Source: Lichtheimia corymbifera B2541 (lineage: Eukaryota; Mucoromycota; Mucoromycetes; Mucorales; Lichtheimiaceae). Taken from it: 64,000 bases of DNA. Positions 1-10,016 of this stretch are shown here, in pieces (the first letter of the stretch is position 1; each line of letters begins with the position of its first letter). The stretch covers positions 104,666 to 168,665 of the forward strand of contig JNEU01000784.1 in assembly GCA_000697475.1 (NCBI GenBank), in the 5' to 3' direction. A program made the position numbers and the translations under genes. Below the pieces are notes generated by a model. That model was not told where the DNA came from, ran no database searches, and was given only the letters and a program-made list of their open reading frames with translations.

Positions 1-1
1 A

Positions 2-865
2 ACCCTCACCGATAGCAAAACCGGCAAGCAAACCACGTTGTCGGTTAGCAAGATGGTTTGGAGTTCTTTCCATGGACGATGCGTCGGTCCGGATATGGTT
101 ATCGATCATCGCAATGGTGATAGAACATGCGACATGTTGTCAAATCTTGAGGAAGTCACCAGATCGATAAACGCGTATCGAGCAAACCATGATCCAATTC
201 AAGTCGAGAGGCGTACCCGAGGAGAGAGAGCTGATGAGCCATGGCGTGCAATTAAACAACCACGACCTCCGACACGACACGCAAAATGGAAGAAAATTTC
301 AGATCTCGGTTGCGAGAAGCTACAAGAATACATTGGGCTTGACAAGTACTTGGTATCAAGTGAAGGCCACGTTAAGAATACAATCACCCAGGAATTGTTG
401 AGGTTCTTCCCCGCTAGTGGATATCATGTTGTGCATCTGACTGATGCAAAATCCAGAAACCAGCAGCATGGTTTTGGGACCGTATGTTTTGTACATCGCT
501 TGGTCGCGCTAGCTTTTGTGGAGGGATTCAGTGAGTCTATGATCGTTCATCACCTGAATGGAGACAAGGAGGATAACTGATACGAAAACCTTGAAGGAGT
601 GACGACGAAAGAAAACAATATCCGTGCGAGAGGTATTCCCATTCAAATAACAGTAAAGCGAACCGGTGAAAAGATCATTTATGACTACACGAAAGCTGTC
701 AATGAAAGTGGAATATTATCCATACATCTATCAGCCCAGGTGTTTGCAAGGAAAGGCAACCCATTCACCGTTTTGGGAACATGGAATAACCGACAGGAAG
801 TCATGGAAGTGAGAAGACTCAAAAACCCACGCAATATTATTGCAGTCGAAGAAGTACTAGAGTGA
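2..865 (+). pseudogene. HNH / NUMOD4-type homing-endonuclease-like gene, 5' end outside window, broken by in-frame TGA
   Basis: The reading frame is open from the left edge, so the start lies outside. A first HNH-like block has VIDHRNGD followed by SNLEEVT. A second unit then resembles NUMOD4 (LDKYLVSSEGHVKN, then VHRLVALAF) joined to an HNH_3 core (VHHLNGDKEDN). Such proteins are DNA endonucleases of mobile elements and phages, sometimes domesticated. A TGA at 578-580 interrupts the HNH core exactly where relatives continue DN-x-xENLE-x-VT; the same frame then resumes with YENLEGVTTKENN and stays open to 863-865. A single C-to-T change (CGA to TGA) would explain the break, since the position is usually Arg. 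Beyond 865, another frame (about 882-990) shows Cys and His spacing like a zinc finger, also with a stop, suggesting further decay. Programmed readthrough is the alternative reading. Confidence 0.7.
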
Positions 866-1107
866 AAGCAAATGTAAAGATTGCCAATGTTCATTCAAAG
901 AAAATAAAGTGCACTATGTTAGAATCTGTAAATAATGTGGCGAAGAGGTCATAATGATCTGGAAAAGCGGTGTGTTTAAGAGGCATCACTCATAGCTCGA
1001 CAAATCCTCATACATACATATGAATCAGCCACGCCCTTTATCAGAAAAAATGTGATATTTAAATCGTATACTAAAGACTAACATATTCTACAATTTTTAT
1101 TTTCATA

Positions 1108-2791
1108 TTATACAAATGCTGGGAGACCGGTGATGGCCTTGCCGAGAATTAAAGCATGAATATCATTTGTGCCCTCATAGGTATTTACAGCCTGAAAACG
1201 CAACCGAAACAGAGATGCCTTTAGTTTCAAATATAATTTTTGTTGATTATACCACTCACCTCGAGATTTGCGGCATGACGAATGATGTGATACTCATCCG
1301 AGATACCGTTACCACCCAACATATCACGGCAGTCGCGAGCAATAGCCAAAGCCTTGCCACAAGAGTTGCGCTTGATCATGGAAATCATTTCTGGTGCAAG
1401 TTCGTTGGAATCCTTGAGACGACCAACTTGGATACAGGCTTGTAAACCAATGGCAATTTCGGTGTGGGCATCAGCAAGCTTCTTTTGGATCAATTGACGA
1501 CTAGCAAGGGGCTTGCCAAACTGCTTGCGATCGAGAGTATAATCACGTGCAACACTCACGCATGCTTCAGCTGCACCAAGGGCACCCCATGCAATACCGT
1601 AACGTGCGTTATTCAAGCAGCCGAATGGGCCCTTGAGACCCTTGACCGCGGGCAACATGTTGTCGACAGGGACTTCAACATTGTCCATCATGATCATACC
1701 AGTGATTGATGCACGTAGAGAGAACTTGCCCTTGATAGCAGGAGCCTCCAAACCTTTCATGCCCTATTATAATGTAACACACATACGGATCAGTATATCC
1801 ATTATCTTGGTAAATAGAAGATGCCCTTTTGAAAGTTTTTCCCACGGATAGCCCTGTACACACGCTACATACCTTCTCAAGAATGAAACCACGAATAGCA
1901 CCATCTTCCTCCAAGTTCTTGGCCCATACAATGAATACATCAGCAATAGGAGAGTTGGTGATCCAAGTCTTGCTGCCGTTCAAAACGTAATGGCCATTGA
2001 CCTTTTTGGCTGTAGTCTCCATGCCAGCGGGATCAGAGCCGTGGTTGGGCTCAGTCAAACCAAAGCAACCGACAATCTTGCCCTTTGCTATAAGCACATC
2101 CACATTAACAACTCCATCATCCTATGATGTCAATATCCCTCTTTAACTTACCGAGATCAGGCAAATACTTTTCCTTTTGTGCTTCAGTACCATAGGCATT
2201 GATGGGGTGCATAACAAGGGATGACTGCACAGACATGGCAGAACGGTAACCAGAATCAACTCTAGTAATAACAAGCGTTAGGATCTATGATGCCTGATAT
2301 CATATTTCCAAGTAACTTTACCTTTCAACTTCACGAGCTGTCAAGCCATATGAGACTGATGATACACCAGCACAACCATATCCATCAATAGTGGAGCCGA
2401 GGAAACCAAGCTCGCCCATTTCGCTCATCATATCGCGGTCAAAGTCTATATCCAAATGTTAATATCGAACACGTAAGACATAGAATCAGGACATACGTTC
2501 GTTGCGATAGCCTTCAAGGACACGAGGCATAAGCTTTTCCTGGCAGTAATCGTGAGCAGCATCTCTACAAACAACCGCCATGTCAGCATGAGTTACCCAT
2601 TGCAAGAGAGAACATTATTAAACATACCTGACCATGCGTTCTTCGTCGGTCAAAAGCTTGTCGAGATTAAGGGGATCTTGCCAGTTGTACTTTACAAAGG
2701 AGCTTCCAGCACGTGCAGCCATGGTGCGATGAGCAGCACGAGCAGCAACAGAGCGTGTGGTTGCGGGACGGACAAAATGACGAGCAAACAT
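1108..2791 (-). CDS. Glutaryl-CoA dehydrogenase, mitochondrial
   Basis: Acyl-CoA dehydrogenase family flavoenzyme of lysine/tryptophan breakdown, converting glutaryl-CoA to crotonyl-CoA in the mitochondrial matrix. Seven exons on the minus strand: 2628-2791, 2497-2564, 2322-2445, 2152-2261, 1873-2087, 1260-1763 and 1108-1191, giving 422 residues with all junctions in phase. The N-terminus ([20 protein letters not shown]) is Arg-rich and without acid residues, like a mitochondrial presequence. Diagnostic segments are [44 protein letters not shown] and, at the C-terminus, [20 protein letters not shown], which contains the catalytic Glu of this subfamily and separates it from other acyl-CoA dehydrogenases. 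The fifth acceptor was placed at 2088-2089 because it restores [15 protein letters not shown]; a nearer AG would insert foreign residues. A TATA-like box lies about 90 bases upstream of the start. Confidence 0.95.
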
Positions 2792-2879
2792 GATATGCCG
2801 AGTGTGTGTGTGTATGTGTGTGTATGTACAAGTAAAAGGAAAAGAGCTAGTGGGGCCAATCTCTCAAACCAAAGATGCC

Positions 2880-2886
2880 TTTTATA
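2880..2886 (-). promoter_or_regulatory. TATA box of the glutaryl-CoA dehydrogenase gene
   Basis: The minus strand reads TATAAAA about 90 bases upstream of the ATG at 2791. A TG-rich stretch (about 2799-2826) lies between them. Spacing is similar to the TATA boxes proposed for the HSP90 and aldehyde dehydrogenase genes in this window. Confidence 0.5.
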
Positions 2887-4422
2887 GCAAATTGGCATGG
2901 ATACAAATCACGGAAGGCAACGGGGCAAAGAGTTTTTCCAGTTCACAGGCCCTGGAGTGGAATATCACAAGACTGAATTGGATTACATATATGCAAACTA
3001 TGGATCTACCACTTTTAAACTAGTCAAGACGTTATCATTTAAATACAATAATGCGATATTCAATAGTAAATGCCTCCATGTTGTTCAGTGTTATTGTTCT
3101 TTTATGCATATGCGATCATTCCCTTACCCCACAAAATTAAATCACTCCGGAAATAGGTTTACACACCAGCAATCTCCTTTGACTAATAGAGTTTTCGGCC
3201 ATCCAAATCCCTTTGTATCTGACACATTGGATAAGCGAGCTATGATCAATGATACTATTCGCTCGGGCTCACCACTATCATCAATGATTATCAATTTCTG
3301 GCTATATTTGCATAGTTCAACACAGCATCTTTATTATTCCGCAGACAGGCAGGAACCATCCTCATCATCATGCTGTGCTTAGCCTTTTTTGATCCAACCC
3401 CTGTTTCTTCATTCTCTTTGATCTATCATAAAATGCTGATGCCAGTGATTTTACATCATTTCATATAAACCTTAGCCGTTTCCTGTGCATGTATGCAAAT
3501 GGATACCCCTCAGGTTCAAAACCTACTTGCCCTGATAAAAAGGATGGTAATCTTTCAGCCAGATTCCTTAGCCTAATAACATGCACATGGGAATCATTTG
3601 AATGCACCTCTCTACATACTACACTTCGTGCATGAATGTTGTTTTTCTCAAGGATGGTGGCACAAAGTGGTCTCGTCTTTTTTTCACCGTTGCTCGATTC
3701 AGGTATATCGAGGCACAAATGTCGATGATGTGAGGATTTTGCGGATGATAATGACACGGAATAGCTGAGGATGTGATGGATCGAATGATATGATCGGGTT
3801 TTACGTCGGCGAAAAGAGCCAAATATCACAATGATAGCATGAAAACAATGAAGATCTATAAATGGCCACAAAGGTAACGACACGCTTCAGCTCATTTCAC
3901 ATGGCTACATAAGGGCTATTGCTATGATGCGTACATAAACGTGGTTTTTGACGTTGTAAGCAGCAGTCAAAGGAGAGATGTAGGATAATGACACTGTGCT
4001 TTATATTTAAAGGCGTGAGAATTTACATGCTCAACAAGGAATGAATGATAAAACGGTGGCACGCATACACTACATGATGATGAAGGAGCTACTATATCAT
4101 GATGAAAGCTACTAGGCGTAACGTTGTGCGTACACAATCGGCGACTAACGTAAACATTCATTTTTTGACCCTATGCCAATCGCAAAGAGACTTGCCATTG
4201 TTTGGTGGAAAAAAATAATGCTACAGTTTTTTATTGTGATATGCGTATCCAAGTGCTACAATGAATGCAAGAGCAGCTATTGGCTAGTTGGTTGCCAAGT
4301 GAGTGTGTGGTGGTTAGCAACCCGCCAGTCACGTTGATGACGCATGGCCCAATTGGTCTTTCGATAGGCTTGCTGTTTTTTTGCTGTTCCCTGTACTTAC
4401 GCACACAACCTTCTATATTACC
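2887..4422. other. Intergenic region without convincing genes
   Basis: Several short open frames occur on both strands (for example 2897-3382 plus and 3461-3883 minus). They show no domain, no consistent exon structure and a composition typical of AT-rich spacer. I see no RNA gene. The left end is the promoter side of the dehydrogenase gene and the right end the promoter side of the ATP synthase subunit gene. Confidence 0.5.
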
Positions 4423-4979
4423 ATGTCCATTGCCCGCATCGCTTTCGGTTCCATCACCAGCAAGGTAGAAAAAAAGAAAACCTCAGTTTGACGACATTCG
4501 AGATCACCCACTAAGACATGCGTACGAACCAACTTTTTAGACTTCTCTCGCTGCCCGTTCCGTTGCCGTCCGTGGCATCGCTTCTTCTGCTGTCATGAAC
4601 AAGGGTAATGAAGGGGGGTGGAAGACTATGCACACGAGTGTATATATGATCAGCGGCTCATAGGATAAAAATGATAGACGTTGTCCAGGAGTTGTATCTT
4701 AAGGAATTGAAGGGTTACAAGCCTGCTCCTGTTAGTACCTTTTTTCAACGATGATGGGTGACGAGAATGATACTAATACTGGTATTAGGTCAAGGCTGAT
4801 GAATCCCAAGTCAAGGACCTCAAGCTTCCCCCTGCCCCTGCTGTAAGTTTGGGTGTATTTGTATGTATAGATAAGACGAGGATATTAATTTGGAATGCAT
4901 TTAGGCTCCCACTGTCGATGCTGATTTGGCCGAGCAGTTGGCTGCTTATGACAAGGAGCCCGAGGAAGCTACTCAGTAA
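4423..4979 (+). CDS. ATP14: ATP synthase subunit H (Atp14 family), mitochondrial F1Fo peripheral stalk
   Basis: Small stalk-associated subunit of mitochondrial F1Fo ATP synthase. Five exons: 4423-4464, 4541-4604, 4678-4730, 4789-4842 and 4905-4979, giving 95 residues in phase. The N-terminus (MSIARIAFGSITSK, then TSLAARSVAVRG) is a basic presequence. The mature part DVVQELYLKELKGYKPAP matches the conserved DLYLRELK-type start of fungal subunit H, and the acidic, Pro/Ala-rich remainder (KLPPAPAAPTVDADL) fits the family. Yeast Atp14 is a little longer. The third intron uses a GTTAGT donor, weak but the only choice that keeps the frame. Because every exon is under 80 bases, no single open frame reveals this gene; it was found from the splice pattern and the family match. 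Confidence 0.88.
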
Positions 4980-5102
4980 AGAAGAAAGAAACCCAACAAC
5001 GCAAAACGACGACATCATACACCGATAGATGCATGACCATTTACAAAATAAACCATGGGCGGGTGTCTGTGTAAAATATGTATCAAATTGGTATTGGTTT
5101 TA

Positions 5103-5122
5103 TGTGTGTGTGTGTGTGTGTG
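5103..5122. repeat. (TG)10 microsatellite
   Basis: Perfect dinucleotide run in the 345-base spacer 4980-5324 between the ATP synthase subunit gene and the permease gene. The rest of the spacer holds a T/C-rich promoter-like stretch just before the permease ATG. Confidence 0.9.
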
Positions 5123-5324
5123 GCAGTAAAAAGCTCATCAATGTCATGCATGCACTGATGAGAAAGGCGCGGATGGATGGCCGAGGTGGTGGTGGTGGCT
5201 TCGAAGATTCAATAAGGAAACCCATTGTTGCTGTCAAAAAATTGAGCCACTGTCTTTTTTCTTTTTTGTCGTTCTCTCACTCACTCAACTTTCTCAACTC
5301 ACACAACACTCGCATTCTTCGGCT

Positions 5325-7640
5325 ATGGATTCCAAAGATCGTCATGAGGACAAGGTCCTTGATGAGAGCATTGGCGAGAGTTATCCACGAAATGAGTTTG
5401 AAGCCTACCAGTCTCCCGAACCACCCAATCTCTGGAAGGTCTTTAAAAGCCAAGTGACAACCCGTGAAGGCTGGTGGGGTGACTTTGATTGGATGAGCAT
5501 GTGCTTGCCATCAGTCTTTGTAAAGAAGGAAAAGCGACATACACCATTCTGGGGTCTCAATAGTCGATTGCCACTGGGTTTGGCTGCAGTGATGGGATTC
5601 CAGCATTCTTTGGCTATGGTTTCAGGTACAATTTGATCATATCTATATCTGTCATGCATAATCCATTAACATGGATCACATAATAGGTGTCGTAACTCCA
5701 ATTCTTATCATGACCGGTGAAGGGTCCACTGCTTTCAATCTCGATACGGCAGATCAACAGTATTTGCTCTCAGCAGCGTTAATTGCATCTGGTTTATTGT
5801 CTCTGATTCAAATCACCCGTTTTCGCCTTTTTAAATCCAGTAAGCTATTATGCGCCAATCTGCAATCCAGAATCTGGGATTTTTTTTTTAATCATGCATC
5901 TGAATTTTCCAGATTACTATCTCGGCACTGGTTTGCTGTCCGTTGTTGGTCCTAACTTTGCTTCCATTGCTGCTGTCAGGTATGATGATGACACCATAAA
6001 ATAGATCTTGTGGATGTTGACAATCACATATAGTGCCGTGGCTTCTCAAATGTATTCTTCTGGATACTGCCCTACCGAAATACTGGATGATGGTACTACC
6101 CGCTATTTGCCTTGTCGTCATGGATGGGGAGCAATTCTCGGCACATGTAAGTGAATGGTTGATTGGTTCGCTATACGTAAACTAACATTTTTATTTAAAC
6201 AGCCATGGTATGCTCCTTGTTTGAGATTGCAGTCAGCTTCTTGCCACCCAAGGTGTTGAAACGTATCTTCCCTCCCATGGTGAGCGGTGTCACTATCTTT
6301 TTGATCGGTTGCTCAGTTATCAGCAATGCATTGAAGGATTGGGCAGGTGGTTCAGGTACGAGCATAACAAGGAGATAGGCTCTTGGATGGTATTGACATG
6401 CATCATTGTTATTAGGCTCTTGCGCTTCCATGCCTGACACTGGCTTTTACTCCTTATGTCCTAATGTTGATGCACCACATGCTCTTCGATGGGGCAGCGC
6501 CGAATTCATCGGTCTTGGATTTTCCGTATTTGCAACGATTATTCTAGTGGAAAACTTTGGATCATCATTTATGAAGAGCGCTCAGGTATATTACAAAGGA
6601 GCATATCATGTGAATGTAACTAATGCATGTAACACAGATTGTGCTTGGTCTTATTGTCGGCATGATTATCGCAGGTGCCACGGGTTATGTGGATGGATCT
6701 TCTATCGATACTGCTCCTGTTGGCACATTCATATGGACAACTACTTTCCCAATCAGCATCTATGGACCGGCAGTGATCCCATTCCTTATTGTATATCTTG
6801 ACAATATTCTTGAAAGTCTTGGTGATATCACAGCATCATGCGACGTCTCTGGTGTCGAGGTGGATGGACCCATGTTCTCAAGTCGTGTTCAAGGTGGCTT
6901 GCTTGCTGATGGTATTAATTCCTTGATTTCTGCTTGCATGACTATTAGTCCAATGGTAAGTCCACAACAGCATTTACCCAAAGATTGATATGCTAATCTG
7001 TCGTCGATCTAGGTCACCTTTGCTCAAAACAATGGTATCGTCGCATTGACGCGTTGTGCCAATCGTATTGCTGGCTACTTTTGCTGCTTTTACATTTTGT
7101 TGTATGGAATCTTTGGAAAGGTATCTGCGACCTTTTTGGCTATCCCCAGTCCAGTAAGTTGATTCTTGTTATCCCTCAACTACATGCTAACAAATATCAT
7201 AGGTACTTGGTGGAATGAATGCTTTCCTTTTTGCATCGGTCACTGTATCTGGTATTCGTATTCTTGCCTATCTCAAATGGACGCGTCGTGATCGTTTCAT
7301 TGCCACGACTGCTCTTGCACTTGGTTTGGGTGTGACTCTCTGTCCCGGCTGGTTTTCGCACGTATTTACCTACAGTGGTCCCAATCAGGCGTTACAAGGT
7401 TTTCTGAATGCTGTGGTGACAGTAGTAGACACCAGTTATTGCGTGGGCTCGTTGATGGCCATCTTTTTGAATTTGGTTGTGCCACACGAGTGGGGACCAC
7501 AAACGCTGCAGCAAGAAGAGGAGGAGAAGAAAAAGGAACGTGAAGCCATCCGTGAAGGTTTCATGCGCACGAATGAGCTGGATGAGCAGGCCTCCGCTAG
7601 CACTTTGCCTTGCAGCAGCCCGGAACCTCATCATCATTAA
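5325..7640 (+). CDS. Nucleobase:cation symporter, NAT/NCS2 family (xanthine/uric acid permease type)
   Basis: Plasma-membrane purine transporter of the nucleobase-ascorbate family. Nine exons: 5325-5625, 5687-5839, 5913-5979, 6034-6146, 6203-6355, 6416-6585, 6638-6955, 7013-7153 and 7203-7640, giving 617 residues in phase. The NAT signature Q-N-x-G-x4-T-R is present as QNNGIVALTR (exon 8), and the TM1 motif as GFQHSLAM. The protein is rich in hydrophobic segments and has a hydrophilic charged tail (QQEEEEKKKEREAIREG) on the cytosolic side. The N-terminal block WWGDFDWMSMCLPS resembles the cytosolic N-tail of fungal UapA/UapC proteins. The signature with R at the last position fits xanthine/uric-acid transporters, but substrate cannot be fixed from sequence. 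Length is slightly above the roughly 580 residues typical of fungal members. Confidence 0.93.
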
Positions 7641-8279
7641 TAACGTTTATTACGCTCATGTATTATAGTCCCTAATCTTAACCACATTACACTTCCCCTT
7701 CATCGCAAGCATTATTCCATTCCTCTCTCTCTCGCATTTCTTTAGATATTTTGCTATAGATTACATGTTTTGCATCCATCATTTGTTTGACAGCTGTGTT
7801 ATAAAGTTAATCTTGAGCTCAGAAGAGGCAATAACATTGGGAATGAATGGTAAAAGGTGAAACGTAGGACATCAACTTTAATCAATGGACTGCCAAGAAA
7901 CTTGTCTATTCTATTATATCAGCCATAGATACATATCCACTTTTACATTCTCTTACAGTAATGTGCGATTGGAGAACAAAAGGATAATTATTCGTGCATA
8001 TGTAATGCATAACACATGCAGTAAGGAGAAAACACACAAGTTACCCTTGATCGATTAGTTGACATGTGGTACGATATACAGTCTTTTGCTTCCACAATAT
8101 TATACGTGATGTCACATTCATCCGTATGGGATTCACTCACTCGAGGGAAAGAGATTATGTGTTTCGGAACTCCTCTTTCTCTTTCACATCTTCCTTCTTT
8201 AAACATACCACACACCCCACACACGCACACACACACACGCTCGTGTATATGTTCTTATGCGAATAACGTCCCGGCGACG
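7641..8279. other. Spacer: permease 3' region and promoter of the BI-1 family gene
   Basis: AT-rich with no gene. A (CA)-rich run lies at about 8213-8239, close to the downstream start. The reading frame of the next gene stays open upstream to 8064, but the first ATG with a family-like N-terminus is at 8280. Confidence 0.5.
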
Positions 8280-9446
8280 ATGACTAATATCCGTATTGCA
8301 ACAACAAACCATTATCAATCACTGTCGTCTTCCACGACGCTTCCTGTACCTACAACCTATCACACCTCTTTTCCTGCCAGCCCCGATTCCCTTCAACGCC
8401 TAGGCTCTGGCGATGATCTCGATATTTTCGGCATTGCAGTTTACAGAAGCAGCATCCCAAAGCAAATGCGTACGTGATTAGGGGTTTTTATTTCTTTCTT
8501 TCACTTGTTGGTGAGGGTGGGGAGGTTACACTGCAACTCGAGGGCTATCCTATTTACATGTATCCCATTCTACAGGCTTTATTCGGAAGGTGTACTTGAT
8601 CACCACGTTACAGCTCGTTGGCATGGCAGGACTCGCCACTATTCTTGTACGCGTCGACCCTGTCTTTCAATGGCTGCAGCATAGGTAAAAAGGAGGAGAT
8701 ATATAAACCTATCAAGGTCAATTGCTAAGCAATGGGTTGCATCTATGTTTTCTTTTTGATAGCAAATACGCATGGTGGGTGCCACTCATTCCTACATTCT
8801 GTATCGCGACATTGATTGCTTGGCATTTATGGATGCGATATTTCCAATTGGCACTGGCTCCACGGGTTACCCTATTGACATGCTTTTCCATTCTCATGGC
8901 TATGATCGTTTCGGATATAGGCAAGTGTATTATATACATCAATTGGATGTTGAGGAGATTTGTTGACCAATGTTTAGTATCCAAGCTCTGTTACATTGAT
9001 GGCGTGGTTGTACTGTTCATGTCGATCTTTGGATTGGCGGGGATTCTGCTGTTCACTTTACAGACACAAGTGACTTTTTCAGGGACAAAGCCAGTGTAAG
9101 TAACAAACAACAAGCATTTGTAATGATGGTGACAAGATGCTAAACGTCAGCCAATAGATTGGTGAGCGCAGTGAGCATTTGTATGAGCTCGCCATGGTTA
9201 CGACGTGCCTACGATATGGATCCAGTGACTATTCTGTGGCCTATGCTGCTTGCATTGATCATTTGCGGTTACACGATATTGGAAATGTATTTCATCATGG
9301 GCAACGTGACAGTCGACGATTTCATGCTCGCCAATGTGTGTTTCTATATTGACGCCCTGTATCCGATGCGATGTCTTCATAATATCTGCGAGCTGACTGA
9401 CAATGTTGGTGTCTTCCCCGATATTCTACGTCCTGGCTATGAATGA
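8280..9446 (+). CDS. Bax inhibitor-1 / Lifeguard family multi-pass membrane protein (Ybh3/Bxi1-like)
   Basis: TMBIM family protein of ER/Golgi/vacuole membranes that modulates calcium leak and cell death. Exons 8280-8469, 8576-8684, 8763-8920, 8978-9095 and 9158-9446 give 287 residues in phase. The conserved start of the membrane domain is FIRKVYLITTLQL. The middle contains GLAGILLFTLQTQVTF, matching the family LTLFALQTK segment, and the C-terminal part TVDDFMLANVCFYIDALY followed by the loop before the last helix corresponds to the family D-x-Y-x2-A-x2-LYLD-x2-N region. Intron 3 (8921-8977) uses a GC donor (ATAG/GCAAGT); it is 57 bases, in frame and free of stops, so retention would add 19 residues. 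The spliced form aligns better with the family. The exact start is uncertain because the frame is open further upstream. Confidence 0.88.
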
Positions 9447-10016
9447 AAGCAACACGAAGAACCCTTAGCATGATGCATACCCCCGTCCATCCATTTATTT
9501 ACCCTACCATCATTTGTACACCAAAAGTATGCCCACAACCATCCAACAGTCATACCCCTTCTTTTATCACCCATCATTCATTCCACTGTTCAATAGAAAA
9601 AGAGACATTTTATATTGATGATGACTTTTTGAGACTATGATTGATAACACAGCAAGCATGGAAAAAAGACAAAAGAGAAGGCCCGTGCATCGTTGAACAA
9701 AGGGATGTCGGGTTTAGGAGACCAGTAATTTTTTGGCGCCAACAACGAACTATACTGCTGCTGCTGCATAAGACCTGTGATCAGCTGTACCCCATTTTAG
9801 TTGGGCGCATTTAGCAAAACTTTGTTCACTTGCCCTTTCCTTTTTTTTCTTGCTCTTCTCAGTGCTCGCCATTCGATTGTCTTGTTTCTACGGTCCTCAT
9901 TTCTCGACATTGGCCAACTCATTACCTCGTCAGTGTGCTCAATACGACCCTTTGTTCAAGAAAAAAGAAGGTTTGGGCTCAGCTTAATTGTTCCTTGTTT
10001 TCTTTGTGCAATAACA
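9447..10016. other. Spacer before the two-HMG-box gene
   Basis: No gene seen. The 3' end of the BI-1 family gene is followed by C/A-rich sequence. From about 9835 the strand is T/C-rich, as in promoters and 5' leaders of this genome. Confidence 0.5.

Noticed and set aside
2897..3883. Open frames of 140-160 codons in the first long spacer
   Set aside because: No domain, no splice structure, spacer-like composition.
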